Notes under the pieces: model-generated
Databases searched by the model: none
What the model was told of the DNA's origin: nothing
Seen by the model: only the letters and a program-made list of their open reading frames with translations
Shown: in pieces, positions 35,603 to 44,700 of the stretch
Layout of the letters: every line of letters begins with the position of its first letter
Numbering within the stretch: position 1 is the first letter of the stretch
Source of the DNA: Rhodopirellula baltica SH 1
GTDB taxonomy: Bacteria; Planctomycetota; Planctomycetia; Pirellulales; Pirellulaceae
Assembly (NCBI RefSeq): GCF_000196115.1
Contig: NC_005027.1
Location: forward strand, 3,658,001 to 3,722,000
Reading direction: 5' to 3'
Length of the DNA stretch: 64,000 nucleotides
Position numbers and translations under genes: made by a program

Positions 35603-37060
35603 ATGCCAAGCAAACCTACCCATCTTCAAACATCACCGCCCCGGTCGCCCCACCGCTTTTGGTGCACTGTTCTACTGCTCATCACTCCGACACTGACTTT
35701 CGGTCAGCTCGCTGGCGAAACACACGCTCAGACCCTTCGTCCGAACGTCGTTATGTTGCTGGCCGATGACCTGGGGTATCGCGATGTGGGCTGTTACGGC
35801 GGTCCCGTCGAGACACCGACGATTGATCAATTGGCTGCCGGCGGCACCCGCTTTCAACAGTTCTATTCGGGTTGCGCGGTTTGTTCACCTTCGCGTGCCA
35901 CGCTGATGACCGGTCGCCATCACATTCGTGCTGGTGTTTACAGCTGGATCCAGGACGAGTCTCAAAACTCGCACCTGCGTTTGCGAGAAGTCACGCTGGC
36001 GGAAGTCCTTCGGGACGCCGGATACGCGACCGCACACGTTGGCAAATGGCACTTAGGACTGCCGACGGAAGAACGCGACAAACCGACTCCCGATCAACAT
36101 GGGTTCGACCATTGGTTTGCCACATGGAACAATGCTCAACCCAGCCACCGCAACCCGGACAACTTCATTCGCAATGGTGAACCGGTCGGTCAACTCGAAG
36201 GCTACTCCTGCCAACTCGTTGCGGATGAAGCCATCCGATGGATGGACCGCCATCGTGAATCGGATCCCGACCAGCCGTTCTTTTTGAATGTTTGGTTTCA
36301 CGAACCGCACGCACCAATCGCGGCACCCGATGAGGTCACGCAAAAATACGGGAAGTTGAGCGACAAAGGTGCGGTCTATTCCGGCACCATCGACAACACC
36401 GACCAAGCAATCAAACGGCTGCTCGCAAAATTGGATGCGTTGGGTGTTCGCGAAAACACACTGATCGTCTACGCATCGGACAATGGCAGTTATCGAACCG
36501 ATCGTGTCGGCAAGCTCCGCGGACGAAAGGGAGCCAACTGGGAAGGCGGAATTCGCGTGCCAGGAATTTTCCACTGGCCCGGTCACATCCCCGCGGGAGT
36601 TGTCTCGAACGAGCCGGCCGGTTTGGTCGATGTGCTGCCCACGATCTGCGGGTTGCTGAAAATCTCACCACCCCAGGTTCACTTGGACGGCAGCGACCTA
36701 ACGCCGCTTTTGACCGGGCACGCCGATTCCTTCGAGCGTCATCAACCTTTGTTCTGGCATCTGCAACGCTCACAACCCATCGTTGCGATGCGAGATGGCG
36801 ACTATTCGCTCGTTGGCTTTCGCGATTACGAGATGTCGAACAAAAACCTGTTCGAAGAAAAATGGATCCCTGCGATCAAGAATGGCACGTATCACAACTT
36901 CGAGTTGTACAACTTGAAAGATGATCCCGGCCAAACAAAGAATCTGGCCGCGGAACAACCCGAGCGGGTTGAAGCGATGAAGCAACGCATGCTTCAAATC
37001 AACGCCGGCATCATGAAAGACGCAATGGACTGGCACCTCGGCCCAGACGATCAGAATTAA
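35603..37060 (+). CDS. Exported sulfatase (arylsulfatase family)
   Basis: Sulfatase of 485 aa with an N-terminal signal peptide (hydrophobic ~20-35). The metal site begins with LLADDLGYRDVGCYGG (~52-67). The C-x-P-x-R signature, CSPSR at 94-98, means Cys94 is probably converted to formylglycine, the catalytic residue. 'GKWHLG' and 'YASDNGSYR' carry further family active-site residues. It hydrolyses sulfate esters; planctomycetes hold many such genes for sulfated algal polysaccharides. A cognate formylglycine-generating enzyme is not in the window. The exact substrate is unknown. It ends convergently with the PH-domain gene across an inverted-repeat hairpin. Confidence 0.92.
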   Translation: MPSKPTHLQTSPPRSPHRFWCTVLLLITPTLTFGQLAGETHAQTLRPNVVMLLADDLGYRDVGCYGGPVETPTIDQLAAGGTRFQQFYSGCAVCSPSRATLMTGRHHIRAGVYSWIQDESQNSHLRLREVTLAEVLRDAGYATAHVGKWHLGLPTEERDKPTPDQHGFDHWFATWNNAQPSHRNPDNFIRNGEPVGQLEGYSCQLVADEAIRWMDRHRESDPDQPFFLNVWFHEPHAPIAAPDEVTQKYGKLSDKGAVYSGTIDNTDQAIKRLLAKLDALGVRENTLIVYASDNGSYRTDRVGKLRGRKGANWEGGIRVPGIFHWPGHIPAGVVSNEPAGLVDVLPTICGLLKISPPQVHLDGSDLTPLLTGHADSFERHQPLFWHLQRSQPIVAMRDGDYSLVGFRDYEMSNKNLFEEKWIPAIKNGTYHNFELYNLKDDPGQTKNLAAEQPERVEAMKQRMLQINAGIMKDAMDWHLGPDDQN

Positions 37061-37080
37061 ACCCGCAGCTCGTCGTCCAA

Positions 37081-37162
37081 AACCTGCAGCTCGGTGGTCC
37101 CCCACTGAGACGATCATGGTTTCTGCAACAAACTCTCGGTGGGGACCACCGAGCTACAGGTT
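37081..37162. repeat. Inverted pair of AACCTGTAGCTCGGTGG-type hairpin repeats
   Basis: Copy 1 (37081-37113) begins AACCTGCAGCTCGGTGG and continues through CCAC-tGAG-ACGA; copy 2 (37134-37162) is the reverse complement of AACCTGTAGCTCGGTGG-TCC-CCACCGAGA. Each copy forms its own small hairpin (CTCGGTGG/CCACCGAG, 3-4 nt loop), and the two together form a long stem of ~29 bp around a ~20-nt loop. The same unit occurs once more at 61302-61333, so it is a dispersed repeat. It sits between the convergent sulfatase and PH-domain genes, the classic position of paired REP-type elements. Confidence 0.8.
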
Positions 37163-37185
37163 GGCGATCGCTTACAGATACCGAA

Positions 37186-37752
37186 CTACAGCGACGTTGA
37201 GCGAGCTTCGATCCGTTTCAGGATGTCGCGGATCTCGATCAATGTCGTTTGAACGTTGGCTTCCTGTGGCAGCTCGGGCTGGGTGGTAGCAGTCAAACGT
37301 GCGGGCTCGCCTCCGGCGACCATGTCGCGTTGCTTCAACACCGCATCGCGAAAAGCTCGACCGTTTCGGATGCCAGTGAGACGGACTAAAGAGCCCGGTC
37401 CAGACTGGCCCGCCGTCTCCACGCTGACGGCTTCCAGCTCCAGTGCCCGCATGATCGGTCCTTGAACCAAACCCAAGTCCGTGATCCGGTCCAAGGGCAC
37501 CGTCTTCTCTTGCCGCACCAAAACACCACGACTGACTTTCAGCGTTCGCTCGGTCAGCGTGCAACGGTGGCTCTTCAAATACAAACCCGACACATACCAA
37601 GCAATCGGTGCGATCAATGGCAGCAGTGGGATTAGAAAGATCGTCAGCAACGAGGTCAAAACGGCGCTGATCAACCAATACACTTTGACTTTGGGATTGA
37701 ACTCCGCTTCCCAAAGAACGGTTTCGTCGGTGTCATTCATCGTTGCTGTCAA
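37186..37752 (-). CDS. Membrane protein with bacterial PH domain (bPH2, DUF304-type)
   Basis: Protein of 188 aa. A hydrophobic hairpin at ~25-58 (VYWLISAVLTSLLTIFLIPL...) is followed by a bacterial PH-like domain, bPH2/DUF304 (~60-140): 'LTERTLKVSRGVLVRQEKTVPLDRITDLGLVQGPIMR' is the characteristic core, as in YdbS/YdbT-like proteins. These act at the inner face of the membrane; function is not established. The C-terminal ~45 residues are variable and include a short coiled-coil-like end. Single-gene unit. It converges on the sulfatase gene. Confidence 0.85.
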   Translation of the reverse strand: MTATMNDTDETVLWEAEFNPKVKVYWLISAVLTSLLTIFLIPLLPLIAPIAWYVSGLYLKSHRCTLTERTLKVSRGVLVRQEKTVPLDRITDLGLVQGPIMRALELEAVSVETAGQSGPGSLVRLTGIRNGRAFRDAVLKQRDMVAGGEPARLTATTQPELPQEANVQTTLIEIRDILKRIEARSTSL

Positions 37753-37879
37753 AAATTGAAAGGGGCCGGTGTGATCTCAAACCTTCTTCGTTGGATCAGC
37801 CCCCATCTTGGCAATCTCTCGCAAAATCACCGAGAATTCGCTGAGTTTCCTTGTTCTCAGACCATGAGATCATTCGACG

Positions 37880-38980
37880 CTAAGAAAGCGGCCGATCCGG
37901 CATTTGCCGCTTCATGTGCTCAAACGCTTTCGGAGTTGCCAGGCGTCCTCGCCGGGTTCGAACCAACAACTCGCTTCTCAGCAGAAACGGCTCGACTTCG
38001 TCTTCGAGCGTGTCCGAGCTGACGTTCATCGTGTGAGCGATCGCGTCCAACCCGGCTGGGCCGCCAAGAAAAACTCGCATCAGGGTGTCCAAGTAATTGC
38101 GATCTTGTTTGTCGAGCCCCAGATGATCGATCCCGATCATATCCAACGCGGCTTCGCAGACACTCGCTTCCACATTGCCTTTCGTTTTGCTTTGGGCGTA
38201 GTCGCGGACCCAAAGCAATCGGTTGTTGGCCAATCGAGGTGTGCTGCGACTTCGATCCGCAATGACTCCGGCCGATGTTGGGTCCACTTCAATGTTCAGC
38301 TTCTTCGAGTTGCGAAGCACGATCTCCGCCAACTCTTTCCGCGTGTACCACCCCAAGTGCTCGCGGATTTGGAATCGATCTCGCAGCGGAGCGGTCAACA
38401 TCCCCGCTCGCGTGGTCGCACCGATCAACGTGAATGGTTCCAAACTCAAATTCAACGTTCGCGCGTTGACGCCTTCCCCCAGCACGATGTCGATTCGAAA
38501 ATCCTCCATCGCCGTGTACAGGTACTCTTCGATCGCCCTCGGGACCCGGTGAATCTCGTCGATGAACAACACCGATCCTCGCGAGACGTTCGTCAGGTAC
38601 GGCAGCAGATCCCGTGGTGCTTTCAACCCGGCACCGTTGGCCATTTGAACGGTCGTTTTCATTTCCGAAGGAATGACCGTCGCAAACGTGGTTTTTCCTA
38701 GTCCGGGCGGTCCATCGAACAGAATATGCCCCAGAGGTTCGCCACGCACTTGAGCTGCGTCGATCGCGATTCGCAACCGCTCGATCACATCCTGCTGACC
38801 GACCATTTCCGCCATGCGCTGTGGGCGCAGGGTCACATCCGGATCAGGACCGCGATCGGGCTCATCGCCACCATCCGCGGCGTTTTTTCCATGCGGAGGA
38901 CCGTCTTCCGGCGGATCCCCGCCAGGGTCTGGATTCGATTGTTGGTAAATTGCTTCGCGAGCCATCAGGCGATCAATCAA
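37880..38980 (-). CDS. ruvB: Holliday junction branch-migration ATPase RuvB
   Basis: AAA+ motor of 366 aa; together with RuvA it drives branch migration of Holliday junctions. Walker A GPPGLGKTT (~90-98), Walker B LFIDEIHRV, the sensor GATTRAG and arginine finger region LRDRF are all present. The C-terminal winged helix region (STPRLANNRLLWVRDYAQ onward) is intact but differs slightly from the commoner form. An extra ~45-residue acidic, Pro/Gly-rich N-terminus precedes the core. Start is 38980, or the ATG at 38965. ruvA and ruvC are not adjacent, so the gene stands alone. Confidence 0.94.
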   Translation of the reverse strand: MIDRLMAREAIYQQSNPDPGGDPPEDGPPHGKNAADGGDEPDRGPDPDVTLRPQRMAEMVGQQDVIERLRIAIDAAQVRGEPLGHILFDGPPGLGKTTFATVIPSEMKTTVQMANGAGLKAPRDLLPYLTNVSRGSVLFIDEIHRVPRAIEEYLYTAMEDFRIDIVLGEGVNARTLNLSLEPFTLIGATTRAGMLTAPLRDRFQIREHLGWYTRKELAEIVLRNSKKLNIEVDPTSAGVIADRSRSTPRLANNRLLWVRDYAQSKTKGNVEASVCEAALDMIGIDHLGLDKQDRNYLDTLMRVFLGGPAGLDAIAHTMNVSSDTLEDEVEPFLLRSELLVRTRRGRLATPKAFEHMKRQMPDRPLS

Positions 38981-39092
38981 ACGGTTTCAGGCAATGAAAT
39001 GTGTCCGGAACGTCTCCAATCCGCCCGGAAAGTTCTGCTACTGTAACGGTCCGCTGGCAACCCGCGAAGCGACAAACCCGATCGAACCAACG

Positions 39093-39689
39093 ATGACGTC
39101 CAACGATCCCTCCGAACCCACCCCTACCGAGCCCCACGAATCGCCCGCCCGAGCCGAAGAAATCGCTCGGTACGAGCCGTATTTGAGAATGTTGGCTCGA
39201 ATGCAGATGCGAGCGAGCTACAAAGCCAAACTGGGTGCATCCGACATCGTTCAACAAACGATGATGCAAGCCGTTGCGGCCATCGATCAGTATCGCGGCA
39301 CAACGGAAGCCGAATGGCGGGCTTGGTTGCGGAAGATTCTGGTGCGGCAAATGTGTCACCTGGATCGTGATCTGCACCGCGACAAACGCGACATTCGCCG
39401 CGAACAATCGATGGAACAGCGGGTGGCTCAATCATCCATGCGGCTGGAAGGCTTGCTAGCCGGAGATGTCGGCACTCCCAGCCAGCACGCGATGGTGGGT
39501 GAATCGCTGGTGTCATTGGCCGACGCGATTGAATCGTTGCCGGAGGCCCAGCGTGACGCGATCGCGATGCATTACCTCGAAGGATTGAAACTGTCCGAAG
39601 TCGCCGAGCGAATGGACAAGACCACAGGATCGGTCGCGGGGCTGCTGCACCGAGGCATGAAACAATTGCGACAGAACTTCCATGAATGA
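39093..39689 (+). CDS. ECF-type RNA polymerase sigma factor (planctomycete group)
   Basis: Sigma-70 family protein of 198 aa from the ATG at 39093; the frame is open from 38994, but the earlier residues look unlike the family. Region 2 is at ~25-90 ('KAKLGASDIVQQTMMQAVAAIDQYRGTTEAEWRAWLRKIL') and region 4 at ~135-195 ('SLPEAQRDAIAMHYLEGLKLSEVAERMDKTTGSVAGLLHRGMKQLR'). This is the planctomycete-type ECF pattern. No anti-sigma factor is adjacent. Its stop overlaps the scpB start by 8 bp on the same strand, so the two are co-transcribed. The target regulon is unknown. Confidence 0.9.
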   Translation: MTSNDPSEPTPTEPHESPARAEEIARYEPYLRMLARMQMRASYKAKLGASDIVQQTMMQAVAAIDQYRGTTEAEWRAWLRKILVRQMCHLDRDLHRDKRDIRREQSMEQRVAQSSMRLEGLLAGDVGTPSQHAMVGESLVSLADAIESLPEAQRDAIAMHYLEGLKLSEVAERMDKTTGSVAGLLHRGMKQLRQNFHE

Positions 39690-40575
39690 ACCTACCGACT
39701 CACCCGAAGACGACCACGTCCAAGACGGGCACGCTGAAAACGAGACACCGGAAAACGAACTGTCTGAGAACGCAGGCGAAATCGATAACGAATTCGATGA
39801 CGACGAGGAAGGTTTCTCGCTGGAACAACTCGGAGCCGCCTACGCCCGAGTTGCAGCGATGTCGGAAAGCGGTGACGAAACACCGGTGGACCTGGATCCC
39901 TCCGAATTGTTGCGTTCCGAACCGGATCCCAACCCAAACGAAAACGAATCGGCCGAAGAGTTTATCGAAGAAGATCCTGACAGCGACGAAGCCCTGGCAG
40001 TCGCGGCGCAAACCTCAGCCGAATCAGACGCCTCCGCCGAACAAGCCGCCACTCCCGAAGCCATCGTGGAAGCAGCCTTGTTTGTTGGCCACCCAGAGAA
40101 CCTGCCTCTGACACCACCTCGTCTCGCCTCGATCATGCGTGGTTTTTCACCGGAGGAAGTCGTTGACATCATCGACAAACTCAATGCGTCCTATCGTGCA
40201 GAACGACAGGGGATGCGAATTGTCGAACAAGACGGCGGGTACCGGATGGTGGTCGCCCCCGACGTGGAATCGGTTCGCGCCGCTTTCACCGGCAAAATTC
40301 GCGAAACGCGACTGAACCAATCCGCCGTCGAAGTGCTGTCCTTGGTCGCTTACCAACCCGGCATCACATCAGCCCGAGTCACCGATTTGCGGGGGCGCGA
40401 CAGCGGCTCGCTGCTCAATCAAATGGTTCGTCGCCGACTCGTCGAAGTGAAACGAGAACCGGGCGAGGGCAGTGACAAACTGGTTTCGCGGTTCTATCCC
40501 GCCGAGCGGTTACTTGTTCTTCTGGGACTCGAGACCATCGACGACTTGCCGCACGTCGAGGAAGCCAACATGTGA
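39682..40575 (+). CDS. scpB: Segregation and condensation protein B
   Basis: Protein of 297 aa; the ScpB core (two winged helices) spans ~residues 125-285, with 'IVEAALFVGHPENLPLTPPRLA', 'YRMVVAPDVESVRAAF', 'LSLVAYQPGITSARVTDLRGRDS' and 'LVEVKREPGEGSDKLVSRFYP'. ScpB binds ScpA and SMC to compact and segregate chromosomes. The first ~120 residues are a highly acidic, low-complexity extension not found in the typical ~190-aa form. scpA is not nearby. The start overlaps the sigma-factor stop by 8 bp; the 3' end overlaps the convergent rlmN gene by 66 bp. Confidence 0.92.
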   Translation: MNEPTDSPEDDHVQDGHAENETPENELSENAGEIDNEFDDDEEGFSLEQLGAAYARVAAMSESGDETPVDLDPSELLRSEPDPNPNENESAEEFIEEDPDSDEALAVAAQTSAESDASAEQAATPEAIVEAALFVGHPENLPLTPPRLASIMRGFSPEEVVDIIDKLNASYRAERQGMRIVEQDGGYRMVVAPDVESVRAAFTGKIRETRLNQSAVEVLSLVAYQPGITSARVTDLRGRDSGSLLNQMVRRRLVEVKREPGEGSDKLVSRFYPAERLLVLLGLETIDDLPHVEEANM

Positions 40576-41649
40576 GTCAGATTCCGACTCGGTCCGCCGA
40601 GCCTGCATGGCTCGCTGACGATTTTCTTGGCGAATCAATTGCCCGCAAGCGGCCTCGATGTCATTGCCCAAACTGTATCGCACGGTGGTTTTCAAACCGG
40701 ATGCCTTCAGGATGTCAGCGAACGATTCGATGACCGGTCGCGATGACGCGTGCAGATGAGGGGACGCTTCGATCGTGTTGTACGGGATCAAGTTCACATG
40801 CACTCGCAGATCGCCAATCCAATCGATCAACCGATCTGCATCCTTTGCGGAATCATTCACATCACGAAGCATCAAGTATTCGATCATGAACTCACGATCT
40901 TGGATCGTTTGAATCTCGTGAATCGCGTCGTGTAATTGTGCCAGCGATGCCTTCTTGCCCAGCGGAATGATTTTTTCGCGAGTGGTTTGATCAGCGGAAT
41001 GCAGACTGAGAGCCAAATTGAGATTTGGGAATCTCTTTGCCAACCGAAGCATCCCTGCGGGAACACCGACCGTTGAAACCAAAACCGTCGACGGCGAGCG
41101 TGCGAAGTGATCGGGCGCCGTCAGCAACTCGATCGCTTCGGTCACGTTCACTTCGTTGTGCAACGGTTCGCCCATTCCCATAAAGACGATGTTGCTAAGT
41201 CGTCGGTCTTCGCCTCGAAGAATTTGCCCCGCCTGAACGACTTGGTCCAAGATCTCTTCGGTCGCCAAGTTCTTCGCGATTCCCATTTTGCCGGTCGCGC
41301 AAAAGTCACACGCGGCGGCACATCCGATCTGGCTTGAAACGCACAGCGTCGTGCGTCCCGTCGCGATGCGAAGGATCACGGATTCGATCAGCATGCCCGA
41401 CTCGGTTTCGAACAGCAGCTTGGTCGCTCCGTCGATCTCAGAATCCATCCGTTGATACAGCTTCAACGAGTGAAGTTCGATCGCCTCAGCCACCGGATAC
41501 TTCTCTAAAACCGCTTCGTCGGATTCAAACTTCTTCAGCAGATCGTTTCGCAGTTTCCGAAACACCTGCGGGTCCAACCGACGATCGCGGCGCAATGCCT
41601 CCATCTCGTGAGTCTGAAAGAGTCGAACGGAGGCGGGTGCGGCGGTCAT
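40510..41649 (-). CDS. rlmN: 23S rRNA/tRNA adenine-C2 methyltransferase RlmN
   Basis: Radical-SAM enzyme of 379 aa that methylates C2 of A2503 in 23S rRNA and A37 in certain tRNAs. The iron-sulfur motif C-x3-C-x2-C is GCAAACDFCATG (~118-125). 'NIVFMGMGEPLHNEVN' and 'ALSLHSADQTTREKIIP' are family hallmarks, and the catalytic C-terminal cysteine lies in EAACGQL. Length is normal. The last ~22 codons overlap the 3' end of scpB on the opposite strand. Single-gene unit. Confidence 0.94.
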   Translation of the reverse strand: MTAAPASVRLFQTHEMEALRRDRRLDPQVFRKLRNDLLKKFESDEAVLEKYPVAEAIELHSLKLYQRMDSEIDGATKLLFETESGMLIESVILRIATGRTTLCVSSQIGCAAACDFCATGKMGIAKNLATEEILDQVVQAGQILRGEDRRLSNIVFMGMGEPLHNEVNVTEAIELLTAPDHFARSPSTVLVSTVGVPAGMLRLAKRFPNLNLALSLHSADQTTREKIIPLGKKASLAQLHDAIHEIQTIQDREFMIEYLMLRDVNDSAKDADRLIDWIGDLRVHVNLIPYNTIEASPHLHASSRPVIESFADILKASGLKTTVRYSLGNDIEAACGQLIRQENRQRAMQARRTESESDSHVGFLDVRQVVDGLESQKNK

Positions 41650-41731
41650 TCCGGGCTTACGGGTTCGCTAGGTGGGGGCACGCCAGATGGAGTGTCGTAG
41701 GACGGCAGTTTCGGGACGAAAACCTGATAGA

Positions 41732-41759
41732 TTGTTAGCGTTCGTGTGGAAACTAGAAG
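41732..41759 (+). promoter_or_regulatory. Candidate sigma-70-type promoter of the dehydrogenase-haem gene
   Basis: TTGTTA (41732-41737) and TAGAAG (41754-41759), each matching 4 of 6 consensus positions, with a 16-bp spacer; the -10 box ends 39 bp before the ATG at 41799. Weak; not conclusive in a planctomycete genome whose promoter consensus is poorly known. Confidence 0.25.
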
Positions 41760-41798
41760 AGCCCATCCTGATTTTCTGTCAAGAATTGAATCCCAAGA

Positions 41799-44700
41799 AT
41801 GAATCTCCGGCGCCCCCCTCTTTCGCTTTGTTTTGCGGTTTGTCTCAGCTGTTTTGCACCCGTTGCAAACGCTCAACGAGATCTGACTGACATCCCGAAA
41901 CCTGATCCGAACGCGGAAGCGGCGGCGATGAAGTTGGATCCCAAAGCGGCGATCAATCTTTTCGCATCGGATCCCGCGATTCGCAAACCGATTCAGATGA
42001 ACTTCGACTGCACGGGGGCACTGTGGGTGGCCAGCAGCGAGTCGTACCCGCAAGTCAAACCGGGCGAGATACCCAACGACCAAATTGTCGTGCTACGAGA
42101 TTTGGACAAAGACGGCGTCGCCGAATCCAGCACCGTTTTCGCGGACGGGTTATTGATCCCCACGGGTGTGATCCCCGACGGGCCCCACGCCGCCTACGTC
42201 GCGGCCAGCACCGAACTGCTGTACTTCAAAGACACCGACCACGATGGCGTTGCCGATGAACGACGCGTTGTGATGAGCGGATTCGGAACCGAGGACACAC
42301 ACCACTTGGTTCACACACTTCGTTGGGGTCCCGACGGATGCTTGTACTTCAACCAATCCATCTACATTCACTCGCACATCGATACGCCCGATGGAACCAA
42401 ACGTTTGGACGGAGGTGGCATTTGGCGTTATCGCCCCAGCACCGGACAACTGGATATTTTCTGCAAAGGATTCATCAATCCGTGGGGGCACATCGTCAAC
42501 CGCTCCGGCGAATCCTTCGTGACCGATGGAGCCGCCTTTGATGGCATCACCCACGCCTTCCCCGATGCCGTGTTCAAAACCTCTCCCGGTGCGACCCGAT
42601 GGTTGCTGGGACTGAACCCCGGCAGCCCCAAACACTGCGGTTTGGAAGTGCTCTCCGGAACACACATTCCACCAGAATGGCAAGGCGACTTGGTCACCAA
42701 TGACTTCCGCAGCCACCGTGTGTGCCGATTCAGTGTGCGTCCCAATGGAGCTGACTACATCAGCCGTCAACAACCCGAACTGGTAACGACCGAACACGTT
42801 GCATTCCGTCCCATCGATGCTCGCATGGCTCCCGACGGAACCGTGCTGATTGCCGATTGGTACAACCCCATCATTCAACACGGCGAAGTCGACTTTCGCG
42901 ATCCGCGTCGCGACACCGAACATGGTCGTATCTGGCGACTGTCCTTTCCCGATCGACCACTCGATCCATGGCCCGACTTTTTGGCCGCGACCACATCCGA
43001 ACTGCTGGGCTACCTCGAAGACGAATCGCTTGCGGTCCGTCAATTTGCTCGTCAAACGTTATGGGATCACCTGGAAGATCCGGGCATCTTCGACACGGTG
43101 GACCAATGGGTCAACCAAAATGGAAAACAACTGGCGACGCGAACGCTGGAAGCTCAGTGGCTTCGCGAAGCGGCTGTCCAACCGATCGCGACCGCTCCCG
43201 CGATGGCTCGCATTCAATCGTGGAAATCCGATCCGAGTTCGGTTCCCGACAACGCCGCAGCTTGGCTGAGAAGTCAATTTCGATCAGCCAACCAACTCAC
43301 GACGCTGAACGCCCCCACCGCCAAACAAGCCATGGCGGATGCGGCCAGATTGGTCGGTGCCGCGACGGAGATCACCGACCTCGCATTGACCTTGGAAGTC
43401 ATCGTGCAGTGTGGCCAGCTGGACACCGAAGAATCAGCGGTTTGGCTCCACCAAATTCTCTCGCGTTTACTCGCATCGGACCAATCGCTGTCCTCGCAAA
43501 ACTCAATCGATTTTGCTCTGTGGCAATCCATTCGCGAAACGGCGGAGCACTGGCAACATGGCAACGACACGCTGCAAAACATCTGGGAGGAATCCCCGCA
43601 AACGCTGGCGTGGGCAGTCCGAGCCGTTGGAAATGCCGACGCAGCGAAGTTATTGATCGATCGCATCGAATGGGAAGAAATCTCTTCGGACGAAGCCGAT
43701 GACCAATGGCTTCAAGCGGTTGGCGAAGTCGCGACCCCAGAACAACTCGGCGGTGTCCTGAATCGGTTGCTTGCCGGAAATCCAACTCACGTCGAACGCC
43801 GCATCAGCACATTGTTGGATGCGACGGCACCACGAAAGAACGTTGCTCCTGCCAATGCGAACGCCAGCGTGAATCAATGGCTGGCCAAACAAGACACCGG
43901 CCAATTGAAGGCGTCGACGATGTTATGGATTTCGCGAGCGACCCAGCAATGGAAGCTGCAATCCACGGAAGCAACCTTGTTGTCCGCCATTCAAACTCGC
44001 TCGGACGCGGCTGCAGAGGACCGTCAGATTTGGATCAACGCTTTGGCATCGCTCTCGTCTCCTAAGGCCAACCAACAATTGATGAGTATCGCCAAAGAAG
44101 GGTCGACCGCTGATCGAATCGCGGCAATCGACGGCTTGGTCAACTCGCGTCCCGGTGCGGCGGTTCCGTTGGTCTTGGACGCTCTAACGGAAGCCGAACT
44201 ATCGAAGGCCGCCGAAAACTGGTTGGTCAGTTCGCTTTCGAGACCGGATCTGGTGAAACGATACGCTTCGAAAATGAGCGACATGGAATTGCCTTCCGAT
44301 ACCGCTCGAACATTGCTCCGATCGGTTCGTTCCGCCGGAGGCAACGCCGGGTTGGAACAAGCAATCCGCAAGTCCGGTAAGCTCGACGATGCGACCTGGG
44401 TCTTGTCGCCGGAGCTGAAAGACCGGTTGCTCAAACGAGTGCAAGAAACAGGATCGGCCAAGCGTGGTGAACTGGTCTATCGTCGCAATGAATTGCAATG
44501 CATTTCCTGCCACGCCATCGGACAGGGTGGAGGACTCGTTGGCCCCAACTTGGTCTCCTTGGGCGGCAGCTCGCAGCCGGACTATGTCCTAGAATCGCTG
44601 CTGGCCCCAAGTGCTCGATTGAAAGAAGGCTACTCCACTCGCAAAATTTTGACCGAAGACGGGGAAGTCATCAGTGGAATTTCCATCGGCGAAACCGACG

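Noticed and set aside
42150..43055. 301-codon minus-strand open frame
   Set aside because: Antisense to the beta-propeller part of the dehydrogenase-haem gene; glycine/valine-rich product typical of shadow frames in GC-rich DNA.
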